A stretch of 64,000 nucleotides of DNA from Pantoea trifolii (GCF_024506435.1 NZ_JANIET010000001.1:124001-188000), one strand, 5' to 3'. Counted from the first letter of the stretch, positions 27,452 through 37,881 are shown. The notes: a model not told the origin generated them from the letters alone. Numbers and translations: made by a program.

Positions 27452-28126
27452 ATGAAGAATTACGACGATCTGCAGCGTTTTAAAGAGAAAACGCAGACGC
27501 TTGATATCGCTTTTAAGGATATGTCCGGTCAATCGCATGAAGCCGATCAAAGTCAGTGGGCGTTACTGCGTCAATTGACCACCGATCAAGAGCCTGAATT
27601 AGGAAGCGGCCAGCGCATTGATATGCCGCAACCGCATCCGATTCGCGGGGATGAATTTAGCGCACCGCCGGAGCCTGCTCAGGCTGCACCTGACAGTCCG
27701 GCTCGTGGATCGATTCTCGACAGCCTGAACGCGCCTGCCGCCGCCCAGCCGGAGACCGGCTCATCGCTGTTTCCGCCCGCGCCATCAGTTAAACCGGTGT
27801 CGTCTGCTACGCCATTAGCGCCGAAAGCCACGTTGGTGGAGCGTCAGGCCACGACTTCACTGTTTCCGCCGGCCAAACCTGTCGCCGCATCCGCTGCACC
27901 AATTGCTCAGCCTGCTGCTGTTGCCGCGCCTGCACCGGCAGCGCCAGCGCCGATCGCGCCAGCCCCTGCGCACACCTTTGCCGCTGCGGTTGAACCGGCA
28001 CGTCCGGCTGCGCCCGCACCGTCTCGCTTTGGTGCGCTGTTCCGCTCGCGTCCCGCCGAGCCCGCTAATTTGTCAAAAGAAACACCGTTAAAACCGCTAC
28101 TGGAGAAGATTGCGCTATGCCGTTAG
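27452..28126 (+). CDS. bcsO: Cellulose biosynthesis protein BcsO, Pro/Ala-rich
   Basis: A 224-residue protein. The N-terminus MKNYDDLQRFKEKTQTLDIAF and the C-terminus LKPLLEKIALCR are the recognisable ends of the BcsO family; between them, about residues 65-205 are low-complexity Pro/Ala with two repeated SLFPPA segments. No signal peptide or membrane helix is seen, so it is cytoplasmic and probably disordered. BcsO accompanies bcsD-containing clusters in Enterobacterales and is thought to help organise the synthase; its mechanism is not established. The frame opens at 27401, but ATG 27452 gives the family start. It overlaps bcsQ by 10 bp. Confidence 0.85.
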   Translation: MKNYDDLQRFKEKTQTLDIAFKDMSGQSHEADQSQWALLRQLTTDQEPELGSGQRIDMPQPHPIRGDEFSAPPEPAQAAPDSPARGSILDSLNAPAAAQPETGSSLFPPAPSVKPVSSATPLAPKATLVERQATTSLFPPAKPVAASAAPIAQPAAVAAPAPAAPAPIAPAPAHTFAAAVEPARPAAPAPSRFGALFRSRPAEPANLSKETPLKPLLEKIALCR

Positions 28127-28917
28127 TTTGTGTGTGCTCGCCAAAAGGGGGAGTAGGGAAAACCACCATGGCGGCCAACCTTGCGTGGAGTTTGGCTCGC
28201 GCTGGCAGCAAGGTCTTGGCAATCGATTTCGATGTTCAGAACGCCTTGCGCCTGCATTTCGGCGTACCGCTGAATGATGGTCGCGGCTTTGTCGCGCGCT
28301 CTGAAGATCAGGCTGACTGGAGCCAATCGATTCTGACCACCGGCGGCAACATTTTCGTCATGCCTTATGGCGAAGTCAGTGAAGAGCAGCGTGAACGTTT
28401 TGAAGAGAACCTGGTAAAAGATCCGCATTTCCTGAAACGCGGTCTGGACACGGTATTGAATTATCCGGGACTGGTGATTATCGCCGATTTTCCGCCAGGT
28501 CCGGGTCCCGCGCTTAAAGCAATGCAGGCACTTGCCGATATGCATTTAGTGGTGATGTTAGCGGATACCGCGTCGGTCTCTTTACTGCCGCAAATTGAAA
28601 ATGACCGCATGATTGGTCAGCCGCTAAATAATAAACGTGGTCATTATTTTGTGCTTAATCAGAGCGACAATCGCCGCAATATTAGCCGTGAAGTTACCGC
28701 TTTTATGCAGCAGCGCCTGGGTGAGAACTTATTAGGCGTGGTACATCGTGATGAAAGTGTCGCGGAAGCCAATGCCTCGCAACAATCTGTTTATGATTTC
28801 AGCCCAGCTTCCGCCGCTGCGTTTGATATCGAATTAGTGGCAAAACGCGCAGCCAATATCCTGAATATCACCGTCGGCAACGGCGAAGTTCAGGCACCTA
28901 TTCGCAGCCACTATTAA
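28117..28917 (+). CDS. bcsQ: Cellulose biosynthesis ParA/MinD-like ATPase BcsQ (cluster I)
   Basis: A 266-residue SIMIBI ATPase. The deviant Walker A is canonical: K10-GGVGKTT with K15 in the P-loop. The later segments VLAIDFDVQNALRLHFGV and VIIADFPPGPGP match the Walker A' and B regions. BcsQ localises the synthase at the cell pole in E. coli. This copy differs from the cluster II BcsQ (47309-48040), whose P-loop is degenerate. It lies between bcsO and bcsA. Confidence 0.93.
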   Translation: MPLVCVCSPKGGVGKTTMAANLAWSLARAGSKVLAIDFDVQNALRLHFGVPLNDGRGFVARSEDQADWSQSILTTGGNIFVMPYGEVSEEQRERFEENLVKDPHFLKRGLDTVLNYPGLVIIADFPPGPGPALKAMQALADMHLVVMLADTASVSLLPQIENDRMIGQPLNNKRGHYFVLNQSDNRRNISREVTAFMQQRLGENLLGVVHRDESVAEANASQQSVYDFSPASAAAFDIELVAKRAANILNITVGNGEVQAPIRSHY

Positions 28918-28971
28918 TAATGAGGCCGTCTCCGGCCCCATAATAACAACACAGCTTCTTCAGGGTGAATC

Positions 28972-31077
28972 ATGAGTAAACTCGGGTTTTACCTGCTGCT
29001 GCTGGTGCTTGCACCAGTGGCGGCGGTAATCGTCATCACGCCTATGGACAGCCAGAAGCAATATATATTTGGCTTAATCAGCATCGGCATGATGTTTTTA
29101 CTGGGCTTCAGCAAAAGCCGCAAAATAACTATCGTCATGGTTATCCTATCCGCGCTGATGTCGACCCGATATATCTGGTGGCGCACCACGGAGACGCTGC
29201 AATTTAATTCTGAGATTGAAGCGATTCTCGGTATCGGCTTATATCTGGCCGAACTGTACGTCTGGCTGATCTTAATTCTCGGCTTCCTGCAAACCACCTG
29301 GCCATTAAAACGCACCATCGAACCTTTGCCGGATGATACCAGCCTGTGGCCGACGGTGGATGTGTATGTTCCAACCTACAATGAAAGCCTCGATGTGGTA
29401 CGTGATACTGTGCTGGCGGCGCAGTGTATTGATTACCCGCGCGACAAGCTGAAGGTCTATTTGCTGGATGACGGTAAACGCAGTGAGTTTGCGGTATTTG
29501 CCGCTGACGTCGGCGTGGGTTACATCACCCGTGACGATAACAATCACGCCAAAGCCGGTAACCTCAACCACGCCATGAAGATCACCAAAGGTGAGCTGAT
29601 TTGCATCTTCGACTGCGATCACGTGGCTACGCGCACCTTCCTGCAGGCGACGGTCGGTCCGTTCCTGAAAGATCCCAGGCTGGCGCTGCTGCAAACCCCG
29701 CACTACTTCTATTCACCGGATCCGTTCGAGCGTAACCTGCGCGCGGCGCGCAGCATCCCGAACGAAGGTTCACTGTTTTACGGCCCGGTACAGCAGGGTA
29801 ACGATAACTGGAACGCCACCTTCTTCTGCGGCTCCTGTGCGGTGATTCGCCGAAGCGCGCTGGAAGAGATCGGTGGCTTTGCGGTAGAAACCGTGACGGA
29901 AGATGCGCATACCGCACTGAAAATGCAGCGTCTCGGTTGGGGCTCGGCCTTCCTGGCGATTCCGCTGGCGGCCGGTCTGGCCACCGAGCGTCTTGGTCTG
30001 CACGTGGTGCAGCGTAACCGCTGGGCGCGCGGCATGACGCAGATCTTCCGCGTCGATAACCCGCTGTTTGGCCGTGGATTGAAGTGGCAGCAACGTCTGT
30101 GCTACCTCAACGCCATGCTGCACTTCCAGTTCGGCTTGCCGCGCGTGGCGTTCCTGACGGCACCGCTGGCCTACCTGCTGTTCAACCTGAATATCATTCA
30201 CTCGTCGGCATCGCTGATTTTCGCCTACGTCTTGCCGCATCTGGTGATGTCGCTCTACGTCAACTCACGGATGAACGGCAAGTTCCGTTACACCTTCTGG
30301 GGCGAAATCTACGAAACCGTGATGTGCTTCCACCTCGTAATCCCCACGCTGTTGACCATGCTGGCACCGAAGCGCGGCAAGTTTAACGTAACGGATAAAG
30401 GTGGCCTGCTCGATCAGGGCTTCTTCGACTTCCACATCGTGCGTCCACACGTGATTGTCGCGGTGCTGCTGTCGATTGGCATCATCGCTGGCGTGGTACG
30501 TGCGACGGCGCATGACTACTTTGGCGTCGATCCTTACGTTATCGCCCTCAACGTCGGCTGGGCGGTGTTCAGCCTGATTATCCTGATGGCGGCGATTGCC
30601 GTGGCGCGCGAAACCAAGCAAGTGCGTAAAACCATCCGTATTGAAGTGCAGATTCCGGCGGTGATTCACTACGCCAGCGGCATCTCGTCGCGCACGAAAA
30701 CCAGCGATCTTTCGATGGGCGGCGCGCAGCTGGATGCGCCGGACAATCGTCACGAACACGATGAAATCGAAGAGATCGACCTGTTGCTGAAATCGGGCAC
30801 CATCACCATTCCGGTGAGTAAAATCTCCGGCGATGAAGAGAGCATCCGTCTGCGCTTTGGCGATATGCCGCTGTCGCGCCGTCGTGAATTGGTGCGCGTG
30901 GTGTTGGCGCGCGCGGATGCCTGGATTCAGCCGGAATATAAGCAAGACAATCCACTGGTTTCGCTTGGCACCATTATTCGTACCGTCTTTGAGCTGTTCT
31001 GGCTGACCTGGAAAGATCGCCGTGAGAAGCGTAAGCGTGATAACCAGCCCGCCGCAAAAGAGGACAGCGCTGCATGA
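28972..31077 (+). CDS. bcsA: Cellulose synthase catalytic subunit BcsA (cluster I, short form)
   Basis: A 701-residue GT2 processive glycosyltransferase in the inner membrane. Catalytic motifs are DDG at 166-168, DCD at 214-216, TED at 309-311 and QRNRW at 347-351. The C-terminal PilZ domain has the c-di-GMP-binding RxxxR at R552-R556 and DLSMGG at 579-584. It polymerises UDP-glucose into beta-1,4-glucan and exports it with BcsB. It lacks the roughly 145-residue N-terminal extension of the cluster II BcsA. Its stop overlaps bcsB by 4 bp (ATGA). Confidence 0.96.
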   Translation: MSKLGFYLLLLVLAPVAAVIVITPMDSQKQYIFGLISIGMMFLLGFSKSRKITIVMVILSALMSTRYIWWRTTETLQFNSEIEAILGIGLYLAELYVWLILILGFLQTTWPLKRTIEPLPDDTSLWPTVDVYVPTYNESLDVVRDTVLAAQCIDYPRDKLKVYLLDDGKRSEFAVFAADVGVGYITRDDNNHAKAGNLNHAMKITKGELICIFDCDHVATRTFLQATVGPFLKDPRLALLQTPHYFYSPDPFERNLRAARSIPNEGSLFYGPVQQGNDNWNATFFCGSCAVIRRSALEEIGGFAVETVTEDAHTALKMQRLGWGSAFLAIPLAAGLATERLGLHVVQRNRWARGMTQIFRVDNPLFGRGLKWQQRLCYLNAMLHFQFGLPRVAFLTAPLAYLLFNLNIIHSSASLIFAYVLPHLVMSLYVNSRMNGKFRYTFWGEIYETVMCFHLVIPTLLTMLAPKRGKFNVTDKGGLLDQGFFDFHIVRPHVIVAVLLSIGIIAGVVRATAHDYFGVDPYVIALNVGWAVFSLIILMAAIAVARETKQVRKTIRIEVQIPAVIHYASGISSRTKTSDLSMGGAQLDAPDNRHEHDEIEEIDLLLKSGTITIPVSKISGDEESIRLRFGDMPLSRRRELVRVVLARADAWIQPEYKQDNPLVSLGTIIRTVFELFWLTWKDRREKRKRDNQPAAKEDSAA

Positions 31078-33611
31078 AGAATTTGACGCAAACGTTGCTG
31101 GCAAGCTCGCTGGCAACGGCGCTGCTGTTTGCGCCAGCGTGGGCCGAAACCCCGGCGGTCACCCAGGATAGCGGTGCGCTTTCTGACGTGCCGCCGCCGC
31201 AAGGCATTGAAAGTGCGGCCGATCAACAGCTGCAACAGGCGGCAGGCGCGGCACCTTATGCGCCAGTAGAAACCGCACCACAAACTGCACCGGAAGCGGC
31301 ACCGCCAACCGCACCGACAACGGTAAATGAAACGCCCGCCGAACCGGCGGCCAGCGAACCTGCACCTGTAGCCGCACCAGAAATGGTGTTGCCAACGGTC
31401 GCGCCAACCGCACCGGCGGTGATGCCAGAGACGGCTTCCGCAACGCTCAACCAGCCAATCAGCAGCATTGTTTCGGTGGCGCAGATGGGCCAGCCGCGCG
31501 GCATTACATTGACCGGCGGTCAGCTGCAATCCGGTATCGTGTTCACGCTGCCCAGCGATGAAGTGATCACCAACGCGCGCCTCAATCTGTCGCTGCGCGT
31601 CTCGGCGGCGCTGGCAGCACGCAACACCTCGCTGCAGCTGATGCTGAATGGTCAGCCGCTTGGCACTTTGCCGCTGGGCTCCAGCGACAGCGATGTCAGC
31701 GATTACCAGCTGGATATTCCGGCGGCGATGGTGGTCTCAAGCAACAACCTCAGCTTCAAGATTAACGATGCCGACAAGCTGCTGTGCGAGAAAGAGAGCG
31801 CGCAGCAGTATCAGGTATCGATTCTGCCGAAAACCACGCTGAGCCTTGAAGGCCAGCAGCTGAACATTGGCACCAGCCTGCGTAACTTCCCGCGTCCATT
31901 TATCGATGCGCAGCGCATGACGCCCGCCAGCGTCACCTTTGGCTTTGCCGCCAATGCCGCGCCGGACAGCATCAGCGCCGCTGCGCTGGTGGCATCGTGG
32001 ATGGGCATTCAGTCGGATTATCGCGGCATCCGTTTCCCGGTGGTGCGCGGCGATCTGCCGGAACACAACGGCATTCTGATCGGCCATCCAGGCGACAAGA
32101 TTGGCACCGTAACCTTGCCAGCCACCAACGGTCCGCTGTTGCAGGTGATCGATAATCCCAACAATCCGGTCTACAAATTGCTGCTGGTGGTCGGGGCGAA
32201 TGACGATCAGCTGCGTCAGGCCGCTAACCGTTTAACCACTCAGCCGCTGGCGACCGATGCCAGCAGCCTGAACGTGCAGCCGCAGCCGATTGGCGTGCGT
32301 AAGCCTTACGATGCGCCGCGCTGGATTAACACTACGCGCCCGGTGCGACTGAGCGAACTGCTGCGTAAAGATCAAAGCCTGACCACCACCGGCATCTGGC
32401 ACGATGCGCTGAGCGTTAACTTCCGCGCCGCGCCGGATTTGTTCCTGTGGGATGGCGATACCATTCCGGTGGAGCTGCACTATCGCTTCCCATCCGAAAG
32501 CTGGATTGACGAGAACAACTCGTTCCTCAACGTGATGATTAACGGCACCTTCCTGCGCAACCTGACGGTAAATAAAGTCGGCTTGCTGGAAAGCGCCTGG
32601 CATCGTCTGGGCGGCGACGCGCGTCAGGAGCATTACACCCTGAAGCTCGAACCTTACCTGATTTACGGTGACAACCAGCTGGCGCTCTACTTCAACATCA
32701 AGCCGAAAGCGGATGCACCGTGCGGCGTGCTGCTGAACAACAACATTAAGAGCCGCATCGAAGAGGATTCGTGGATCGATCTGAGCCACACGCGCCACTT
32801 CACCATGCTGCCGAACCTCTCTTACTTTGTGGGCGCCTCGTTCCCGTTCTCGCGTCTGGCGGACTTCTCACAGACCACGCTGCTGCTGCCGGAACAACCG
32901 AGCGATGCGGAGATCTCGACGCTGCTGGATATGGCTTCCCGCGCCGGGAACGCCACCGGCGTGCCGCTGCTGCAAAACCAGGTGCTGTTTGGCCTGCCAA
33001 ACGGCGGCACCAACATGACGCGTCTGCAGCAGAGCGATCTGCTGGCGGTGAGCACCACGCAGAACAACGACTTTAATCAGGCAATGCTGGCCAACACGCC
33101 GTTTGATACCAGCGGCAACACGCTGGGCGTGAAAGAGCCGACCACCTGGGACAAGCTGCGCGGCTGGCTGACCGGCGACTGGTATCGCCAGCAGCTGGAT
33201 GCCGATCGTTACTTCTCCTCCAACGAAGCGTGGCGCGGCTTTGTCAGCTATCGCTCGCCGTGGAACCCGGATCGCTTAGTGGTAATGACGGTGGCGACCA
33301 GCGATCAGCAACTGCTGCGCCTGCATGAAGACCTGAATTCCGCGCGCATCAACGCCGGTATTCGCGGCGATACCGCCATCATCACCGATGAGAATGGCAT
33401 TCGCAGCTTCCGTGTCGGCCCGCAATTCCCGAGCGGCGAAATGCCGTGGTACATGATGGTGGTGTGGTATGCCAACCAGCACTCGGTGCTGATGGCGCTG
33501 GCGGCGCTGCTGCTGTCAGCGTTGGTCGGCGGCGGTGCATGGGTGATGCTGAAACGTCATGCGTGGCGTCGTCTCAACCCCAAAGTTGATAGCAAGTCCG
33601 GCAAGAAGTAA
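31074..33611 (+). CDS. bcsB: Cellulose synthase periplasmic subunit BcsB (cluster I)
   Basis: An 845-residue protein with a signal peptide (cleavage after PAWA), two carbohydrate-binding/flavodoxin-like repeats and a C-terminal membrane anchor (about residues 803-825, SVLMALAALLLSALVGGG) that completes the BcsA channel. Between the signal peptide and the domain start (about residues 50-125) is a Pro/Ala/Thr-rich linker that the cluster II BcsB lacks. It guides the nascent glucan across the periplasm. An 11-bp gap separates it from bcsC. Confidence 0.94.
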   Translation: MKNLTQTLLASSLATALLFAPAWAETPAVTQDSGALSDVPPPQGIESAADQQLQQAAGAAPYAPVETAPQTAPEAAPPTAPTTVNETPAEPAASEPAPVAAPEMVLPTVAPTAPAVMPETASATLNQPISSIVSVAQMGQPRGITLTGGQLQSGIVFTLPSDEVITNARLNLSLRVSAALAARNTSLQLMLNGQPLGTLPLGSSDSDVSDYQLDIPAAMVVSSNNLSFKINDADKLLCEKESAQQYQVSILPKTTLSLEGQQLNIGTSLRNFPRPFIDAQRMTPASVTFGFAANAAPDSISAAALVASWMGIQSDYRGIRFPVVRGDLPEHNGILIGHPGDKIGTVTLPATNGPLLQVIDNPNNPVYKLLLVVGANDDQLRQAANRLTTQPLATDASSLNVQPQPIGVRKPYDAPRWINTTRPVRLSELLRKDQSLTTTGIWHDALSVNFRAAPDLFLWDGDTIPVELHYRFPSESWIDENNSFLNVMINGTFLRNLTVNKVGLLESAWHRLGGDARQEHYTLKLEPYLIYGDNQLALYFNIKPKADAPCGVLLNNNIKSRIEEDSWIDLSHTRHFTMLPNLSYFVGASFPFSRLADFSQTTLLLPEQPSDAEISTLLDMASRAGNATGVPLLQNQVLFGLPNGGTNMTRLQQSDLLAVSTTQNNDFNQAMLANTPFDTSGNTLGVKEPTTWDKLRGWLTGDWYRQQLDADRYFSSNEAWRGFVSYRSPWNPDRLVVMTVATSDQQLLRLHEDLNSARINAGIRGDTAIITDENGIRSFRVGPQFPSGEMPWYMMVVWYANQHSVLMALAALLLSALVGGGAWVMLKRHAWRRLNPKVDSKSGKK

Positions 33612-33622
33612 GGATAAAAACA

Positions 33623-36600
33623 ATGAAAAAACATCTGTTAAGTGCCGGTATTCGTCATGCCCTGATTCTGGGTGGGGCACTGACGCTCTCTCAGCCGCTG
33701 CTGGCGGCGGAGAGCACTAATCCTGCGTTACAGGCGCTGTTCGATCAGGCGGCGTACTGGCACCAGAAAGCGCATGACGATTTGGCGAAAGCCTCGCTGC
33801 AGAAAGTGCTGATGGTTGAGCCGAACAACACGCAGGCGCTCTATCTGCTGGCGCTCTATTCGCAGCAGAGCGGCGGCACGGCGGAAGCGGCGCAGTGGCG
33901 TGCGCGCCTGAGCGCGGCCTCGCCGAACGATCCACATCTCACCGAGCTGGACAATGCACGCCAGCTGCAAACCATTCCGCAGGCGCAGCTGCAGCTGGCG
34001 CGCCAGCAGGCACGCAGCGGCAACATCGCGGCGTCGCTGCAAACCTGGCGTAACACCTTCAGCGGCAACGAGCCGCCGCCGAGCGTAGCCGCCGAATATT
34101 ATCTGACCATGGCGGGCGATCGTTCCCTGCTGCCGCAGGCAGTGGAAGCGCTGCGTCAGTTCTCTGCCGATCATCCGCAGGATACCGGTGCCAAACTGGC
34201 GCTGGGTAAAGCGCTGACTTATCAGGAATCGACGCGTCGTCAGGGTATCGATGTGCTCGGCAGCCTGGCGGACGGCAACAAAGAAGCGGATCGTTCGCTG
34301 CGTCAGGCGCTGTTGTGGCTGGGTCCGCAGGCTTCTGATGCGTCGCTGTACCAAACCTGGCAGCAGCGCCATCCACAAGATAACGCGGTGCTGGATTACT
34401 ACCGTAAAAACGTCGGCGGCGCGGAGAAAGGCGCGGGGTTTACTGCGCTGAACAGCGGCGACGTCAGCAACGCGCAGAACAACTTTGAGAAAGTGCTGCA
34501 AGCCAACCCGCAAGATGCGGATGCGCTGGCTGGCATGGGCTATGTGGCCCAGCGCGCCGGACGTTACGCCGAAGCGGCGGATTACCTGACGCGCGCGGCG
34601 CAGTTGGGTGGCGATCAGAGCGACACGCGCCAGAAGCAGGCCGCTGATGCACGTTTCTACGCGCAGCTGGCCACCGCGCAGCAGGCGTTGAAAAACGGTG
34701 ACAGCGCGCAGGCGTTGGCGCTGAGCGAACCGCTGGCGCAGGCCGACGGCGAGAAAGGCGTCTCTGCCAAACTGTTCCGCGCCGATGTGCAGCGTCGCAG
34801 CAATCAGCTCGATCAGGCGGAGCAAACCTATCGTTCCATCCTGCAAAGCGATGCCAATAACCGCAATGCCAAAGAAGGCTTGTTCTACGTGCTGCGTCAG
34901 CAGAACCGTGGCGCAGAAGCCAACACCTTGCTGGCATCGCTGCCCGACAGCGTGCGTCAAAGCGTGGCACCGCGCGGCAGCAGCACCGATCCGATTCGTG
35001 CGCAGGCCAAGCGTGAAGCGGCGGCGGGCAACAACAGCGCGGCTATCGCCACGCTCACAAGCGGTATTCAGCGCTATCCCAATGATGGCTGGCTGCGTCT
35101 CGATCTGGCGCGTCTCTACCGCGCGCAGGGCGATAACATGATGGCGGCAAATATCATGCAGCCGACTATGCGCAGCGGTGCCAGCACCACCGAACTCTAC
35201 GCGGGTGCGTTAAACGCCAGCGAAAGCAGCGCCTGGCAGCAGGCGAGTTTGCTGCTGTCACGCATTCCTAATAGCAGCAAGAATAGCGATATGCGCGAGC
35301 TGGCGCAGCGCGTCAACTTTAACCTGCAGATGGCCACCGCCGATCAATATCTGGCGCAGGGCTCGAACGCGGCAGCGGCCAACACCTTGCGTGCGCTGGC
35401 ATCGACGCCGCCGTCTAATCCGGTTGATGCCGGTAATCTGGCGCAGAAGCTGGCGAAAGCCGGCGATATCACCACTGCCGTTTCTGTGGTGCGCAGCAAC
35501 ATGCAGCGCGGCATTCAGGGCAACGCCGGTGATTACGCCGCGCAGGTGGCGGTGCTGAATCAGGCCGGTCTGAACACCGAAGCGCAGAGCTTCCTCAGCA
35601 GCCCGGAATTGCAGGCACGCAGCACGCCAACTCAGCTGACGGGCATCCGCAACGGCTACGTGATCAACGAAGTGGATCGTCTGCGTGAGCAGAAACAGTA
35701 CGCCGCCGCTTACGACAAGCTGGTGGGCGCGCTGCAGCACGATCCGCAGAACCGCGATCTGATGTTCGCCATGGCGCGACTCTATCAGTCCGGCAAGATG
35801 AACAAAGAAGCGGGCGTGGTGTACGACTACCTGATGACGCAGGATACCGCGACGCAAGACGCGCGCACCGGCGCCATCAACGTGGCGCTGGCACAGAATG
35901 ACGTCAACAAAGCCAATACCTTAACGCGCGGCCTGCGCAATGAGCAGTCGCCAGATCGCTTGCTGCTGTTAGCCCGCGTGGCCGAAGCCAACGGTGAACA
36001 CAGCCAGGCGATGAGCTATCTGCGCACCGCGCGCGGCCAGCTGATTGGTCTGCAGGGCGCAGAAACCGGCAGCGTGCCAAGCGTCGGTGGTTTGGCATTG
36101 GCCGACAATCCGTTTATCAATCGCGGCACCTCGCCGGTGGGCCGTTCGCCGTCCAGCTATGGCGCGGTGATGCCGTGGCAGTCGGCTCCAGCGGCCACCA
36201 GCAGCGCCGAAGGCGTGACGCTGGCAAGCAACACGCCGGCGATTCAGCAGAGCCAGACGCTGCGTCAAATCGACAACATGATGGACGATCTGCAAGAGAA
36301 AACCGGCACCTGGGTGCAAGGTCAAATGCAGGTACGCGGTCGTGATGGCGAATCAGGCTTGAGTAAACTCACCGAAGCCAAAGCGCCACTGACTTTCTCC
36401 ACCGTGCCGTTTGGCGATGCGCGCTTCGACTTCACCATGACGCCGATTTCCCTCACTGCAGGCAGCGCCGGTGGCGACGCATGGCGCCGTTTCGGCACCA
36501 ACTCGCTGGTGCAGGGACAAGTGGTGGCATCGGGTGATGCGAAAATCGACGATGTGCCAAACTCTTCCACCGACTCGCAATCCGCGACCGGCGTGGAGCT

Positions 36601-37426
36601 GAACATGGCGCTGAAGGGCGACAGCTACAAGATTGACCTCGGCAGTACGCCGCTGGGCCAGGACTTGAGTACGCTGGTGGGCGGCGTGCAGTGGTCGCCG
36701 AAGCTGACCGACTTCCTGACGCTGATCCTCACCGGTGAACGCCGCGCGATGACCGACAGCCTGTTGTCGTATGTCGGTGTCGAAGACAAAACCAGCGGTA
36801 AACGCTGGGGCCGCGTGACCAAAAACGGCGGTAACGCCTTGCTGAGTTATGATAACGGCGATGCCGGTTTCTACGTTGGCGGCGGCGCGTACAGCTACAT
36901 CGGCGAAAACGTGGCGAGCAACAACAGCGTGCAGGCGACCGCAGGCGCGTATGTGCGTCCGTATCACCTCGACGATCGCGAGCTAAAAGTCGGCATGAGT
37001 TTGTCGTGGATGGATTACTCTAAAAACCTCAGCTACTTCAGCTACGGTCAGGGCGGTTACTTCAGCCCGCAGAACTATGCGTCGGTGTCGTTCCCCATCG
37101 AGTTCAGCCGCAAGTTTGACGACCTGAAAGTGAACGTCGGCGGTTCGGTAGGTTATCAATCCTACAGCCAGGATAAGAGCGCCTACTTCCCGAATAATCC
37201 GTCGTTGCAGGCGCAGCTGCAAAGTCTGGCCGATCAAGGCTACGTGAAGGATGCGTTCTACAGCGGCGAGAGCAAAAACGGCATTGGCTACAACCTGCAT
37301 GCCGGTGCGGATTATAAGATCAACAAAGATGTCACTGTGGGCGGTCAATTAGGCTACGACACCTTTGGCGATTACAACGAAAGCACAGCCAATCTGTACT
37401 TCCGTTACATGTTCGGAGATTACTAA
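33623..37426 (+). CDS. bcsC: Cellulose export TPR/outer-membrane porin BcsC (cluster I)
   Basis: A 1267-residue protein: signal peptide (cleavage near PLLA-AE), a long periplasmic TPR superhelix (about 30-800), and a C-terminal BcsC_C beta-barrel (about 930-1267) ending in the aromatic C-terminus YMFGDY, as expected for BAM insertion. Barrel strands include YFSYGQGGYFSPQNY. It forms the outer-membrane exit pore for cellulose. It is about 110 residues longer than E. coli BcsC (1157). Its stop shares one base with the bcsD start (TAATG). Confidence 0.94.
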   Translation: MKKHLLSAGIRHALILGGALTLSQPLLAAESTNPALQALFDQAAYWHQKAHDDLAKASLQKVLMVEPNNTQALYLLALYSQQSGGTAEAAQWRARLSAASPNDPHLTELDNARQLQTIPQAQLQLARQQARSGNIAASLQTWRNTFSGNEPPPSVAAEYYLTMAGDRSLLPQAVEALRQFSADHPQDTGAKLALGKALTYQESTRRQGIDVLGSLADGNKEADRSLRQALLWLGPQASDASLYQTWQQRHPQDNAVLDYYRKNVGGAEKGAGFTALNSGDVSNAQNNFEKVLQANPQDADALAGMGYVAQRAGRYAEAADYLTRAAQLGGDQSDTRQKQAADARFYAQLATAQQALKNGDSAQALALSEPLAQADGEKGVSAKLFRADVQRRSNQLDQAEQTYRSILQSDANNRNAKEGLFYVLRQQNRGAEANTLLASLPDSVRQSVAPRGSSTDPIRAQAKREAAAGNNSAAIATLTSGIQRYPNDGWLRLDLARLYRAQGDNMMAANIMQPTMRSGASTTELYAGALNASESSAWQQASLLLSRIPNSSKNSDMRELAQRVNFNLQMATADQYLAQGSNAAAANTLRALASTPPSNPVDAGNLAQKLAKAGDITTAVSVVRSNMQRGIQGNAGDYAAQVAVLNQAGLNTEAQSFLSSPELQARSTPTQLTGIRNGYVINEVDRLREQKQYAAAYDKLVGALQHDPQNRDLMFAMARLYQSGKMNKEAGVVYDYLMTQDTATQDARTGAINVALAQNDVNKANTLTRGLRNEQSPDRLLLLARVAEANGEHSQAMSYLRTARGQLIGLQGAETGSVPSVGGLALADNPFINRGTSPVGRSPSSYGAVMPWQSAPAATSSAEGVTLASNTPAIQQSQTLRQIDNMMDDLQEKTGTWVQGQMQVRGRDGESGLSKLTEAKAPLTFSTVPFGDARFDFTMTPISLTAGSAGGDAWRRFGTNSLVQGQVVASGDAKIDDVPNSSTDSQSATGVELNMALKGDSYKIDLGSTPLGQDLSTLVGGVQWSPKLTDFLTLILTGERRAMTDSLLSYVGVEDKTSGKRWGRVTKNGGNALLSYDNGDAGFYVGGGAYSYIGENVASNNSVQATAGAYVRPYHLDDRELKVGMSLSWMDYSKNLSYFSYGQGGYFSPQNYASVSFPIEFSRKFDDLKVNVGGSVGYQSYSQDKSAYFPNNPSLQAQLQSLADQGYVKDAFYSGESKNGIGYNLHAGADYKINKDVTVGGQLGYDTFGDYNESTANLYFRYMFGDY

Positions 37427-37872
37427 TGAGTGAGCAAGTAACCGCACGCGTCAGCCATCCGCATCAGCCGGGCTGGTTTGATCTGGTGAGCGCGATGATT
37501 GAGAGCATGCTGGACAACGCGGGCGAGGAAGCGGAAGGCTTTCTCAACGGCGTCGGCGTTTCGCTGGCTACGCGCTATCCTTTACCCGACGCGCGCACCG
37601 TGCAGGATCTGGAACGTGAAATGAATTTGCAGCTGGCGCGCTTTAACTGGGGCTTTGTGCAGTTACAGCCGCAGGAAAATGCCATTCTGATTCAGCACCA
37701 CGCGCTGCCGCAGGGCGACAGCAACGTCGGTGTTGAACGCTGGCAGCTGGCGCTGAGCGCAGTGCTGGCGGGCGTGTATGCGCAGTGGCTGCAGGCACAA
37801 GGTGGCAGCGCGGCGGTGCCGGTGACGCTTGAGAACAACGACGGCGGCACGCTGCACTATCGATATCAATAG
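37426..37872 (+). CDS. bcsD: Cellulose synthase subunit BcsD
   Basis: A 148-residue soluble protein of the BcsD family (MIESMLDNAGEEAEGFLNGVGVSLATRYPLPDARTV, then WGFVQLQP). In Komagataeibacter, BcsD assembles into a ring that aligns glucan chains for crystalline cellulose; in Enterobacterales it marks type I clusters. The first methionine is coupled to the bcsC stop. E. coli K-12 has no bcsD, so this gene sets cluster I apart from cluster II. Confidence 0.93.
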   Translation: MSEQVTARVSHPHQPGWFDLVSAMIESMLDNAGEEAEGFLNGVGVSLATRYPLPDARTVQDLEREMNLQLARFNWGFVQLQPQENAILIQHHALPQGDSNVGVERWQLALSAVLAGVYAQWLQAQGGSAAVPVTLENNDGGTLHYRYQ

Positions 37873-37881
37873 GAAGCTGTA

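Noticed and set aside
33728..34960. 410-residue minus-strand ORF inside cluster I bcsC
   Set aside because: It is antisense to a well-supported TPR protein and arises from GC-rich codon bias; composition is His/Gln/Arg-rich with no domain.
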